Assembly: GCA_949825025.1 (NCBI GenBank)
Contig: OX463779.1
Location: 30,636,359-30,700,358 of the forward strand
DNA: 64,000 nucleotides
Direction of reading: 5' to 3'
DNA from: Siphlonurus alternatus
Taxonomy: Eukaryota > Arthropoda > Insecta > Ephemeroptera > Siphlonuridae
Positions 47,846 to 60,200 of the stretch are shown here, in pieces. The position numbers and the translations under genes are program-made. Below the pieces are notes generated by a model. It saw only the letters and a program-made list of their open reading frames with translations, did not search any database and was not told the origin of the DNA. Numbering within the stretch: the stretch's first letter is position 1; each line of letters begins with the position of its first letter.

Positions 47846-50800
47846 CATTTTTTTCATTCATTTAGTTATGATGTAGTTATTATTTTTATGTCTTTATTTA
47901 TATTTACTATTTTTAATATAACGATTCCAAATCTATTGTAACTGTGACTTTTTTTGTAGCAATGTGGAGTTGGATCAATTTACATATTGACACAAAGCAA
48001 AAGCATTGAAGTTTACTTGAAACATTACTTTAATGCTTTTACTTCATGTTAGTCGATGAATGAAACCAACTGAACAATATATTCATTTATGATTTAAGTT
48101 GCTACACATTTGCCATGAAAATAGTAAATATTTAACATGTTAAGTTATTGCATGCATTGAAAGCAAAAAGATTAACAGTCAGCTTTCTATTGCTTAAGTA
48201 GATAAAATAATATAGTTTACTCTATAATAAGTAATGTAGATATTTCTTGAAAAATAATGGTTTGATACATTGAATCTTACCCATTATGTACTTAAAAATA
48301 AAAAGTACATTCAATAAAAAGCAAAGTAGTATTCTACTTTTAAAGTAATGTTATTACGCTTAAAAACCTAAAGAGTTTACAGCTTAACAAAGTAGCACTT
48401 GTGACATAAAGCCATAGAGAGCCCGCTGCTTACAATTTTAAGGAGTTACTACTTAGAATTTTATATTTAAAACAGTGACATTCTAGGCATTGCAGCTCAT
48501 ACAATACTACACCGAAGTCGCTAGCATTTTATCTTCTGACTCTTTACTTTCTGATATATTATACAAGGTACATTTCAATGTACTTGAGTACTTAACTTTT
48601 AAAAGAATTTGGGGCTGGCATAGATCCACCAGTGTTAAACTTTTGATTTCAAAAGTTACTCTTTAACTATTTTTCTCAGTGTATAGCTAAATAATTTAAT
48701 TTTATAAGACTATATTATTAAGGTTATAAGCATATTTAAGAGATATTTCATGAAATTATAATATAATTATAATAAATTTCTTTTTTTTTCTGTGGAATTT
48801 ATATTTAAAAGTACATTTTAAATGTTTAATTATTTATGGCTATTGTTAATAATCGGTTTATTTATTAATGTAAAAATATATTGTCATTTTATTTAGATTA
48901 AATGATTTGACAATATCAGTCGTAAAATATTTACCATTAAATTTGTGTCCTAACAATTAATAAATAATATATGCGACTTTAATTTTCTATAAAAATATAA
49001 TATATATTTAGTACTGTATAAAAATATTTTGATCAATGTGCTGAGTTTTTTTTTAATTCATAATTCTTTTATTAATCATAAAAATTTGTGTAGTAAAAAT
49101 ATTTTTTAGATAGATTCTGTTTTCTTTGTTTTTATCATAAAAATTATTAAGATGCTAAATACTACATCTTTCCAGATCATCAAACGATTTTTTTTTTTCA
49201 CAGAATCTTTATTGGTCCATTATGTAACATAGTGATGATAAAAAAAACTCAAAAGATTCTTGCTTTTCTACGTTGGCTTACGAGCTGCTTTTACTTTTCG
49301 TTAGCGTTCATTGATAATCTTTCCGGACGGCGTCACTGCGCCATTCAATAAATTTAAAAATTTTGAATTCTTGGAAGAATGCCTAGTACCACAGTAACAT
49401 TAGATTTTGTGAAACATTTTGTTCAGCGCATTTACTTTTCTTCTAATAACATTTTTAACTTACGACATAAAAGTTATATATTTTTTTATACTAAAAATGT
49501 GTATAAATTTACTATCTTAATTTCTTTTCAGTTGCTGTCATATGGAGCAAAAATAAACTTAGCTTTTTATGTAATATAAAAAAAAATGTAAAAATTATTA
49601 ATTATTTGTATTTATAATTTAATTATTATTAATGTAATGCTTTTATCTTAGATATTTTAAAATTATTTTATCTTATATATTTTTGCCATTTTAATTAATT
49701 GCTAATTTTAATTTTGTATTATAAATTTAATTTTGTAAAAAATTATACTAAAAAATTACTACGTTATTTTCAAGAACTAGCGTTAAAATCCCTACATATA
49801 TTTGGTAGTAACTGCGAAAAGAAGGAAGCTCGTACGTGCAGAAGAAGCCTAATATAAAAGCCGTCTTCATACATACGTATACAATACAGTACTATAATCG
49901 TATACAATACAGAAGATATCATATTTTTGAACAATATTAAACACCAGTGCATAGCAGAACTCCCAATTCCTTATTTTCTTCCAATTTTGCACTCATGCAA
50001 AAATAGTTAGTCCAGTCCTATAATTGTTTCACGGCTTGACTCAGACTTTTAAAATTTGAAACTAATTAAATTTTTAAGAATATTTAACCATCAAGAATTT
50101 CAAGCATAATGTAAATTTACAATTTGTTTTGTGCAAATTAACCTAAACCACTAACAATGTAATGTCAATATATAAAAAATTATACATTAAGTGATTTTAA
50201 TTTTAAATCAAAATTTATTTTTAATTAACATATAATAACTTTTTGAATGTTAGCGATAGCGTACATTATATCAAGATTTTTAATATTAAAAAAAATCATT
50301 TTTGGGTCTTAAAAACATACCATATTATCAGTGCACATGCAGAGTTAGTAATAAAGAGTGAGACAGACTACTGATTAGGGCAGTGCACTGATTACGACTA
50401 AAACACAAAACAAAGACAGATTGAGATTACTAAAACTGTACGACTCCATTATAATTTTAATTTAAAAAAATAGTCCGTTAAGATCATCGCCTTAAGGTTA
50501 GGTAACATGTTCAGCTGTCAAATGAAGCGGGTTGCATATGCAGCAGGGGCGTCTCTATTAGCGCTGGTATCTTGACAAGTTGGACACTTAATAAATTAAC
50601 ATTTAAACAAATATTCTTCACGGATGACATTTTTCTTCTATTTTTTCATATATATAAAAAAAAAATGTATGATAGTATTCTAAACAATATTATTTTATTG
50701 TTCAACGTAGAATTATCATATACCATCATATTTTATTTCATAACAGTATATACAGAAACACTAACAAGTAAGTTGATATATAAATAAGATATCTACTTTC

Positions 50801-53109
50801 ATTGATGGTCTTTGAAATATATGGAAGGAGAACTTTGATATAAGCCATGCTCTCTCGCCCTGACTCAGCACCTTCCAAGTAATCTCCTCACACGCTACCT
50901 CCTCGATACTGCTGCGTTCATTTAAACATCATGCGCCATTGCATGCATTTGCTCACTGCCGCCTAGTATATATGGTATAGCTTGCAGCAGTTATATACAT
51001 AACGTTATATATGTTGCTTGCATGAATGCATAAATGCGCCTATTCGGGTGTATCATCAAATTATTCCCATGTGCATAATCACGTTTATATATAACATGTA
51101 ATTTATATCATTTTGTTAGTAGTATACTATATATATTATGGTTATAAACTATTTCATAGACATGTTGCAATTAAATTAAGGATTAAATTTAGTATATTAG
51201 TATACAAATTAATATATATTTATACATGGATCGTATATACATAATATAAAATTATATCAGATATATAGGTATAGTAATAATAATATTAATTTGTTTTAAA
51301 ATTTATTAATAAGTCTGTTTTGTTGACGTTTACGGCATTAAGTGTGTAAAATATATTTTTAAAACAATCAGAATTTATTGTAAAGAAACATATAAGTATA
51401 ATAAAAATATCATATATTTGTTATTTTTAATTGATTTAAAATGCTTGTAAGGGAAACGTATGTTAGTTTGTTTCCTCAACTGATGTAATTTTAAGTTTTA
51501 AGTTAAGGTATATTAATTATAGTTGATCATGTTTTTTAATCAAAAGGAGAGAATCCTGGCAAGCATATTCTATATAACACATTAAAAATTAGCTTCAATT
51601 TGTGAACATGAGGTGTCGTTAAGTGAAGAAAATAAATAATTGTAATCAAATTAAAATTACTCTATATAGTCATTTTATGATGAAATATTTAAATCCCTGC
51701 ATATTTCAGATCATTCTAATAATTTTTCTTGTAAATTTTAAATGATTATAAATTATTTGAATTAAACAAATTTACAATAAACGCAAAATATATTTGAAAA
51801 GGTTTATAAAATAGAGTATGCGCATACATTTCTTTTCATCAAATGTAATGATTTATCTATGGTGATAATGCAAAAGAAGAAAAAAAAAAGATAATTTTAT
51901 CGTCTTCCATCTATTATATCGTATGGCATGAAGAATTTACATTATCCTACTTTCTAAAAATATCTAGCGATTAAGTTCATATTATAGGATCTGTTATGTA
52001 ACTAGGGTGTAATATTTTATATTTCAAATTATATTTAAAATAAAAATTTGGTTAATTTATTTATGAAGTAATCTAGTTGTTCAATTTAGGTACAAATTCT
52101 AAAGTTCTTTGCCTAAATAAGAAACATTACATATAGAAGCTATGTATAATACCAACCTCAGCGCTCGCGGTAAATCGCATGACTTATAGCACTGTGCATT
52201 ACAGCAATTTCCTGTTAATTTTATATCCCATTATTTGCTACGATAAATTCCCTATTATAATATTGTGCAAATCTCAGTAGCTCGCATAAACGCTTGAGAA
52301 AAAAGAAAATAAAAATGTTAAATTCAAATTTATATTTATCATTGGAAATTTTCAAAATTAACCTGAAGTTATATACACTGGTCTATTTGCAGCTTTGTTA
52401 ATCTCCACCCATAGGTGTAGCAAAAGTTGCATACCTCCAAGGCTTATAATACATTAATTGAAGGCCCTGATTCACAAAAATTAATATATATTGTATATTT
52501 ATAATTCTTATTATTTTGTGAAAAAAAGTAATATAAATTTTATGTATAGTGAAAAGTTTAAGATGAACAGTTAAAAGTATATATTTCTTTTCACTGTATT
52601 TTAAATACCAGTAGCTACAATACAGATTTACAATAAGTTTGTGAATCTGTTATATAATAGCTACTGCAGATTTACAGAGCCGTATATCTGTCACGAAGTA
52701 CGGACGAGACTTTTCCTTTCTCCCTCTTATATATAAAACACATGCTTACATTATATATGACGACCGTTCTCGTCTTTTTGTTACAAAAATTGTTGTTAGT
52801 ACTCACCTCTTTTTGATGTGGATGCTGTCCGAACCGACGATCCAAAGAGAAGCAAAAACACAAGTCCTCGATAAAGTATCCACAACATTTTTTATGTTTC
52901 AACCACATTTTCCTTGGCCATAATGTTACAAGTCGATCAAAACTTTTTTAATAAATAATTAATAAAGTTATTATTATTTTTATTATTGTTTTTTTTTATT
53001 GTTTTCACCAGATATTATTTTTTTAAAAACTAATTATTTATAAACAAGTTAGTATAAATAAACTTAAAAAAAAAAGAAAACTATAGACTAGATTTAGAGT
53101 GGTATTAGC
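47846..53109. other. AT-rich intergenic DNA
   Basis: No coding sequence is recognised over 5 kb. Slightly GC-richer islands occur at 50.84-51.06 and 52.15-52.30 kb. An inverted ACACTGAG terminus lies near 48675. Confidence 0.5.
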
Positions 53110-53520
53110 TAGCTCGGAGTATTTTGCCGGCACTCGGTGCTCTTCCGTCGTCGCCGCTGGAGTTGGTACCGCCGCCGCCGCTGCTGCTGGTGCCGGTGCT
53201 CGATGCTGCTGCTGCCCGATGTGCTGCTGCTGTGCTGCCTCCTCGCTTGCTGCTGATGCTGCTGCTGCTGCTGGCTCCTCGCTAGCTTGAACGCAACCAC
53301 CGCCGAGAGCGCCCCTTTCCTATCGACCACTGCTCCCGACGCGTTCTGGGCCACTCGGACGGCGAGCTCAATAACCGAGCGCCTCTGCGCCTGCCTGCTT
53401 TGCTTGCTTGCTTGCACGCCCTCCCGCCCGCCAACCCGCCCTCCCTATCTTTTGCTCGCTCCCTGTTCACCGCCGGTACCTGAAACATACGACGCGAGAA
53501 CTTGCCATTCGCGGCGCCAC
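53110..53520. promoter_or_regulatory. CpG-rich, CAG/CTG-repeat island; possible promoter or untranslated exon
   Basis: About 400 bp with a very high CpG count in otherwise AT-rich DNA, carrying runs of GCC, CTG and TTGC. Open frames exist on both strands (a Q-rich one on the minus strand at 53109-53417, an A/C-rich one on the plus strand), as expected of repeat-rich GC sequence. No strong splice donor or start context favours one. It could be the promoter and 5' UTR of a gene transcribed away from Elp2, but direction cannot be decided here. Confidence 0.4.
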
Positions 53521-53689
53521 CGAACAGATCAAACTTTAGCTAAGTTATCACCAAATTTTGATTTATATAAAAATGTCTAAAATTTATTGCTTCTTTTTTT
53601 GTAAAATAAAATTTGTATGAATTGATATTCAAGCAAATATTTATAATATATTTTTGTTGTTTTTATATAGATAATAGTTGATGAGTTTT

Positions 53690-53863
53690 CAGGCGCGGAT
53701 GCAGAATCAAATTTCGGGACTATATAGGGGCCCTCTTCATAAGGCCAATTGAAGTTAAACAAAAAAAAAATAAAGTGGGGGAAATGCCTATATTGACCAT
53801 GTTAAATATGAATTTCGAGGGGGGTCGCGGCCTCCCCCCCCCTTCCCCTGGATCCGCGCCCTG
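53690..53863. mobile_element. hAT-like MITE 3 (174 bp), different body
   Basis: Ends CAGGCGCGGATGCAG and CTGGATCCGCGCCCTG, with perfect 8-bp duplication TGAGTTTT (53682-53689, 53864-53871). The interior is unlike that of the other two, so only the terminal repeats are shared. Confidence 0.85.
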
Positions 53864-54180
53864 TGAGTTTTGATGCAATATATAAATATAATATAAGGCT
53901 GGCATTTATTTGTCAAGTATGAAAGAGAAATAAGAAATAACATAAAAACTCCCCCACCTATAATATCTGCAAGGGCTGCTATAACAAATTTAATAAAACA
54001 TGTGATACTTACAATCTTACATAGTGCTGACAATAAGTTGACAATTCGATACTTACATAATTATAAATATTTTAATACAATCCATAATAATTATTATATT
54101 TTATTGTTAGTTGGTATTAATATTTAAATGAAGCATGCATTCTTAATTCCAGTAAATACTTAAATTACATTTAAAAACTA

Positions 54181-54181
<1 letters not shown>

Positions 54182-54212
<31 letters not shown>
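54182..54212. repeat. Short (TA)n microsatellite
   Basis: About 15 TA units upstream of the truncated SINE. Confidence 0.9.
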
Positions 54213-54213
<1 letters not shown>

Positions 54214-54271
54214 ACGTATAGCATTGGTTATAGTGATGATTGATCGTTTTCAACACTTTCTATAGCTCCAA

Positions 54272-54405
54272 TGCACACAAAGGGGTAAATCGCGGCGTTG
54301 CGCTTTTCCACCTGGCTTTGGACTTGGACCATTGCACTTCCGGTTCTTTTACAAAAGCTGTGTCTTCCACCCTGACTGAAGTTTCCACGTTTCCCTCAAT
54401 CACAG
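54272..54405 (+). mobile_element. 5'-truncated SINE related to the 5S SINE
   Basis: From AGGGGTAAAT at 54281 through CTGACTGAAGTTTCCACGTT at 54371 it matches the body and tail of the 5S-headed element, but it has no 5S head. Such 5' truncation is normal for retroposed copies. Confidence 0.6.
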
Positions 54406-55028
54406 GTAAATTCTAGGATGGATTGCTGAATTTTTGCTGACCCCGTTCAGAATGAACCAATGAATACCCATGAAACTCATAAGTTATAGGACTTAAAATA
54501 AGGCTTCGGAAGGTTCGGGTTTTATATTACTTTAAAAGTAAATATTACTAAAAGCAATTAGAAATAGTACCCTATATTGTGGTTTGATAAAAAATAGTAA
54601 AATAGGGGAATAAGGAAGAATGACTGAAATTTATTTGAAATATATTCTATCAAATTTAAGACAAAACAAAACATGGTGATTTGGTAGTGGAAAAAATTCG
54701 AAATGACTAAAAAGTCACCAAAAGAGCGCGACGTCTTTAATGTTCTTTATTATATAAGTCGATTTGAGACAAAATTTAATGCTCGGGAGTTTTTTCTGCA
54801 GTGATTTCAATTACTTTTAATATTGATGCATTTAATATTGTTACATTTTATTAGATCATATCATGCAATTGCATTATTATATAGTTATATATAATATATA
54901 TATATATATAAATAGTAAATAATTATATTACACTCTATATTGCATATTAATCAGTAGAAAAGAAGGAAAAAATATAATAATTAACCTATTTATTTTAATA
55001 CAAAACAAATTATTTAATGATTTCCTTC

Positions 55029-55619
55029 AGTAAGTATATAGCGTTTGCCTGGCTTTGTTGTTGTTTACATTCAGCAGTAGGTACTGAGAGGGAACTGGAA
55101 TCACTTGATTTATTCCTCTTAATTTAACATATTTTTAATTTTTTTTAACAATAGTATATACGTAAGAAATTAATATACATAACTTGAACATATACATTTT
55201 TTTTATTTTACCTGGTTTCTTTATGATAATTTTTTATTGTGCCGTTTCCCCCTCGCATTCAAAAGTCCGCGGGGAAAGCAATGGTCGGTGATTGGCTGAA
55301 TTTTTTTAAGAATCTTAGGGTCAATATCAGTGCATAAGTGTCGTAAAATGGTCATTATTGACGTGAAATTTGGAGCCGATTTACATTTTAATTAATGATT
55401 TATTGTATTTTCCACAGATATCATTGGCAAATATTGTATTTTTTTCCATTTACTTGACATTTCAATCTGTCAAATAAAATAATTGTCAAAGGTACCACAA
55501 TTTTGTCATATCGCAGAAAATAAATAGTTTTTGGTATGCTACTACCATGTTAAATAGGTGCTTTTTGCCTACATTCACGTGACGTCATGTTTTTGTGACG
55601 TATGGTGAAAGACCCGTAT
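55029..55619 (+). repeat. ~590-bp dispersed direct repeat, copy 1
   Basis: From AGTAAGTATATAGCG to GGTGAAAGACCCGTAT, it matches 56291-56880 along its full length with scattered substitutions. It contains GTCCGCGGGGAAAGCAATGG and CACGTGACGTCATG. It encodes no protein I can recognise. Confidence 0.85.
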
Positions 55620-55986
55620 ATGCATGAATTGCATGAACTAATTAATATTGTACAATATTGTTAAATCTGGCACGATTTTCTTTAATTATAAATGAAAACA
55701 AACTAATTAATTGATTAGAAAAAAGTTCATTATTATAGTTTTTATTGTGATACGAAAGGTAATGGTTGAGATTATTTCGCGCTTTGCCAAAATAAACATG
55801 CACAAAGCAAATTACTTAATTCCGAGTCTAAAAGGACCCAAAATAGTTTGACTCAAATCATCACCTTACCAAGACCATAAAATTATACATTTTACATTTC
55901 CTTGGAAACAAAACTCTAGTTTTATTATATCTGGGTTATTATATCTAGTTTTCCGGGACTGCATGTTAGTTATTTATAATCAGCTT

Positions 55987-55987
55987 G

Positions 55988-56015
<28 letters not shown>
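55987..56015. repeat. Poly-A tract, ~29 A
   Basis: A pure A run between the two 590-bp repeats. It could be the tail of an old retroposed sequence, but no recognisable body precedes it. Confidence 0.8.
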
Positions 56016-56018
<3 letters not shown>

Positions 56019-56290
56019 AGACTATATATATAAGATCAAGAGCTTGTTGTTGAGTTTTTTTATCAATAAAATTATAAATATCAACCTTATTGGAAATGAA
56101 AGAAAATATACAAAGGAGTTTTCGCAACTTATGTAGACTCCAAAATTACTCTACTGTAGACTCTATTAATTGTTGTCATGTTTTTGTTTTATTTTCTTAT
56201 TATTTTTCAAATCTTTTGTTATTTTCTTCTGAATTCTCCGCTCAACCTTAATTTTCTAGCAGAGCGTATACTTGAGTTCGCTCTGTTTCT

Positions 56291-56880
56291 AGTAACTATA
56301 CGGTGTTTGCTTGGCTTTGTTGTTGTTTACATTCATCAGTAGGTACTTAGGGGGAACTGGAATCACTTGATTTATTGCTCCTAATTTAACATATTTTTAA
56401 TTTTTTTTAACAATAATTTATACGTAAGAAATGAATATACATAACTTGAACATATATATTTTTTTTATTTTACCTAGTTTCTTTATCATTATTCTTTGTT
56501 GTGCCGTTTCCCCCTCGTATTCAAAAGTCCGCGGGGAAAGCAATGGTAGGTGATTGGCTGATTTTTTTTTCAGAATGTTAGGGTCAATATCAGTGCATAA
56601 GTGTCGTAAAATGGTCATTATTGACGTGAAATTTGGAGTCGATTTACATTTTATTTAATGATTTATTGTATTTTTCACAGATATCATTGGCAAATATTGC
56701 ATTTTTTTCCATTTACTTGACATTTCAATCTATCAAATAAAATAATTGTCAAAAGTATCACAATCGTCATATCGCAGAAAATAAATAGTTTTTGGTATGC
56801 TACTACCATGTTAAATAGGTGCTTTTTGCCTACATTCACGTGACGTCATGTTTTTGTGACGTATGGTGAAAGACCCGTAT
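56291..56880 (+). repeat. ~590-bp dispersed direct repeat, copy 2, just upstream of Elp2
   Basis: Same orientation and same two ends as copy 1. It stops at 56880, 269 bp before the Elp2 ATG. Its ends (ACTATACGGTG... and ...AGACCCGTAT) are weakly inverted, hinting at a non-autonomous DNA element. Confidence 0.85.
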
Positions 56881-57149
56881 TCAAACACCAAATGGTAGTT
56901 ATGGGTACTCTTTTATACGTCAATATATATTCACTTTAAAAAATGAATTAATAAATCACTAAATTATTCATTAATTTTATTGATTTTTACTGGATATATT
57001 ATAGACAAAGGATATGTGTTCAAAATAATTTTTAAATTACGTACATTTTTTTTACTGTGAAACAATTGAAAAGCGAAGTGCGCACTTTGAACACATGTTT
57101 CACGAAAACATTGAAAACAAGCGTGGATATTTGGATTTGAGCCTTCAAA
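56881..57149 (+). promoter_or_regulatory. Elp2 upstream region
   Basis: 269 bp between the dispersed repeat and the Elp2 ATG must hold the core promoter and 5' UTR unless an upstream non-coding exon exists. No TATA box in a convincing position and no initiator could be singled out. GAAGTGCGCAC near 57075 is the only GC-rich word. Confidence 0.4.
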
Positions 57150-57278
57150 ATGCAATACGAAGTTGAAAACATTTATACATCTTGTTCTTGCAATAGAAAT
57201 CCTAATACTTTAGCTTGGGGAGATAATGATCTGGTTTATTATGGATCATGCAATGCAATCTGTGTTTACGATCCGCAG
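57150..57278 (+). CDS. Elp2: Elp2 coding exon 1
   Basis: Begins with ATG ([11 protein letters not shown]...) and ends ...CVYDPQ in phase 0 before a GTGTGT donor. It holds 43 codons. Intron 1 is 133 nt and ends TTTTCTCAG. The start of any 5' untranslated exon is not determined. Confidence 0.9.
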
Positions 57279-60200
57279 GTGTGTATCATAATTATGTTCC
57301 TAACACAAAACTTGTGAACAAAATAATACATGCTGTGACAACACATAATGCAAACTGTATACAACGAGCTGTATGATCTATTTGATCTATTTTATGCCTA
57401 TATTTTCTCAGGAGAGTCAGCGAATCCTCCACACGTACTGTAGTCACCTGGACGAAGTGCGGTGTGTTCGATGGCTGAAGGACTGCGGAGGATCATCGAG
57501 CCCCCTTCTTGTATCAACTTCCAGCGATGCAACAGCTATTGTGTGGAACATTGTAGACAACAAGGGTCTCTGTGAACGAGCTGTTCTCAAAGGGCACGCT
57601 GGAGCTATAACAACAGCCGATGGTATCCAGTTGTATACAGACAGTGGCCAAACTGAAATAATAATTGTAACAAGTTCAGTGGATTTTAATGTAAAAATCT
57701 GGAAGAATAAAACCACTGACTCTAAAGGTAATATCCTACTTGTGTTTTAAATATGAGGTGAATAATTTAACCATTGCCTCTATATTTACAGAGTTTGAGT
57801 GTGTGCAAACGTTGCGGGCAGGCCCTGGATTCTGTCTTGACGTTAAGCTGCACTCTCTGCCTGGGACCAACATTCCTCTGCTTGCGTGTGCCATGGATGA
57901 CTTCAAGATTGGCCTCTATGTCTGGGAGCAAGCAAGTTTTCAGAAGAAGGAGGTCTTAATAGGACATGAAGATTGGGTGTGCTGTTTGGATTGGGCAACA
58001 TTAGGCAAGTCAACCGGCTGTTGTAAATGTGTACAGACAGAATCTCATTCTTTTGCCTTAAATACAATTGCAGCTCAGCTTTGTGACAGTATTTTTCTAA
58101 TTATTCTGAAGCAAATTCACTTTCTTTGAAGTTTCATCGCAATCTGTATGGTACACGTACAGTATTCAAATTACAACTTTTTTTACTTAGCTGTGTTTTA
58201 ACTAATTGATGCCATGAGCAATTCATATTATCCATAAGTCGTGCAGGCAGTAGCTGTCGGTAAAGTTGTGTACTGCAATATTCGTTTTTATTGCATTCCT
58301 GTCCAAGGCAGCATGTATTCAACATTTCTTTATCAATGTGGGCGATAAAGGATAAAGGTGAACATTGCGGGCTATACTTACTTCAACAACTGCTGTTGCA
58401 TGCAATAATACAGTACCAGAGTACTATAGAGTTTCAGCAGAAGTATAGTAGATCCATTTTAGAGTATCTAGGTATTATCGTCGTGAAAGCTTATTAGGAC
58501 CATCTCAATTATCTCGGAACGAGTGCAATAAACTTTGATTTTAGCAGGGTTCATACGGTAGTTGTGCTATAAAATTTAAAACTACTTGAGAGCTAGCCCA
58601 CACATTCAGATGAAGGATTAGAACCTTCACTGCAGTATTTTCTCAATCACAATGTACAGTATCATGAAACTTATCAATCTCTACAGATGATGGAGACGTG
58701 CTGCTGGCAAGTGGCTCTCAGGACTCTTACATTCGTCTATGGCGACTCTGTCCCACGGACTCCACCCTGACTCCACGCCCCGTCAATCAGCTGGCCCCCT
58801 CGGAGGATATCAGGCCCGAGGAGAAGGTGTTCCAGACGGGCGGACGTAGCTTTGCCCTCAAGCTGGAGAGTGTGCTGCTGGGCCATTCCACATGGGTGCA
58901 CTCCATCGCTTGGCACCCCAGAATACCACACCCTGACAACCCTACATCAAGTAAGTTGGGTAAGCCAGTTGAAAGTACTGATTGTGAGTGTTTCTACTGA
59001 ATATGAAAAAAATAGAGAGAACTTCATTGTTTACTACCGGCACTGTACATATTACATTGTATTGCTATCAATGGTAGAGAGCTATAGCTTTATTCCAATA
59101 TTGTCAGTATTGTCAGTATTTTTTATCTCTTTAGCTCCTGTTCTATGAAAATAGGGACTGCTACATTGTCCTCTTGCAGGTTGCCAGCCCCTGAAGCTTC
59201 TCTCATCATCCATGGACGCCTCAGTGTGTGTCTGGGAGCCAGACTCTGTCTCCGGTGTGTGGACTCCCTCAGCGAGGCTTGGCCTGGTCAAGGAGGACTC
59301 TCTGGGGGTGCGAGGCTGTGTTTGGGGCCCAGCATCCAGCATCCTTGCACACAGCTTCCGGGGGTCTCTACATCGCTGGGACCAGGTATGTGAGGTCAAC
59401 GGAACTTGAGAACTGGGTGTCTGGTGTGAACGTTGAATTTATATATAATTTACAATGATCAAAACATGTTAAGTCTAGAACAGTCTAGAACAGAAGGAAC
59501 ACTAGAAAACTCGCCTTCAAGTTTGTTTGTTTTTTTTTCTTTCTGTGTGGACATTATACAATTGAAGTTTCATAGATAGATAGAACTGTTCCTCCTCATT
59601 TGACAAAATATTCTTTGAGTACAGAGCAATAATGTGTAAAACTGTATGGCTCTTCACAAAATTTTTAATTTAAAAGAAAAAGAGAATTAATACTTTCTTC
59701 ATATTTAGGTTAAGGATTGACAGCATTGTTTCAATGTTTGTATAGACTGACGAGGGATGGGTGAGCGGGTTCACAGTTGGAGGAGGTCACTATGCAGAGG
59801 TGATGGACCTTTGTTGGGAGCCAGCTGGTGCTTTTCTCATCTCTGTCAGCATAGACCAGACCACCAGGGTGCACGCTCCTTGGACTCGTGACGGACACAA
59901 GGTAAGTGCTGCCTCCTATCCGCTATCCTCAGAACTAACTTGGTTGTCACAGGAAGTGTGGCACGAGCTGGCCCGACCTCAAGTCCACGGCTACGACCTC
60001 ACCTGTATAGCGCCAATCTCAAGATACAGATTTGCATCGGGAGCAGAGGAAAAAATTATAAGAAGTTTCCAAGCTCCAAAACAATTCAAGTCTTGTCTAA
60101 AACATATCTGCCAAGTAGACTTGTCTAATGAAGAATGTAAGTACATATAAAATATATTTTTAAAACATTTATATTACATATATTGACTTATCTTAACCAA

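Noticed and set aside
57728..57791. AT-AC minor intron in place of Elp2 intron 2 (ATATCCTAC ... TTTAC)
   Set aside because: That splice would shift the frame out of the conserved CVQTL block. The GT-AG junction keeps it.
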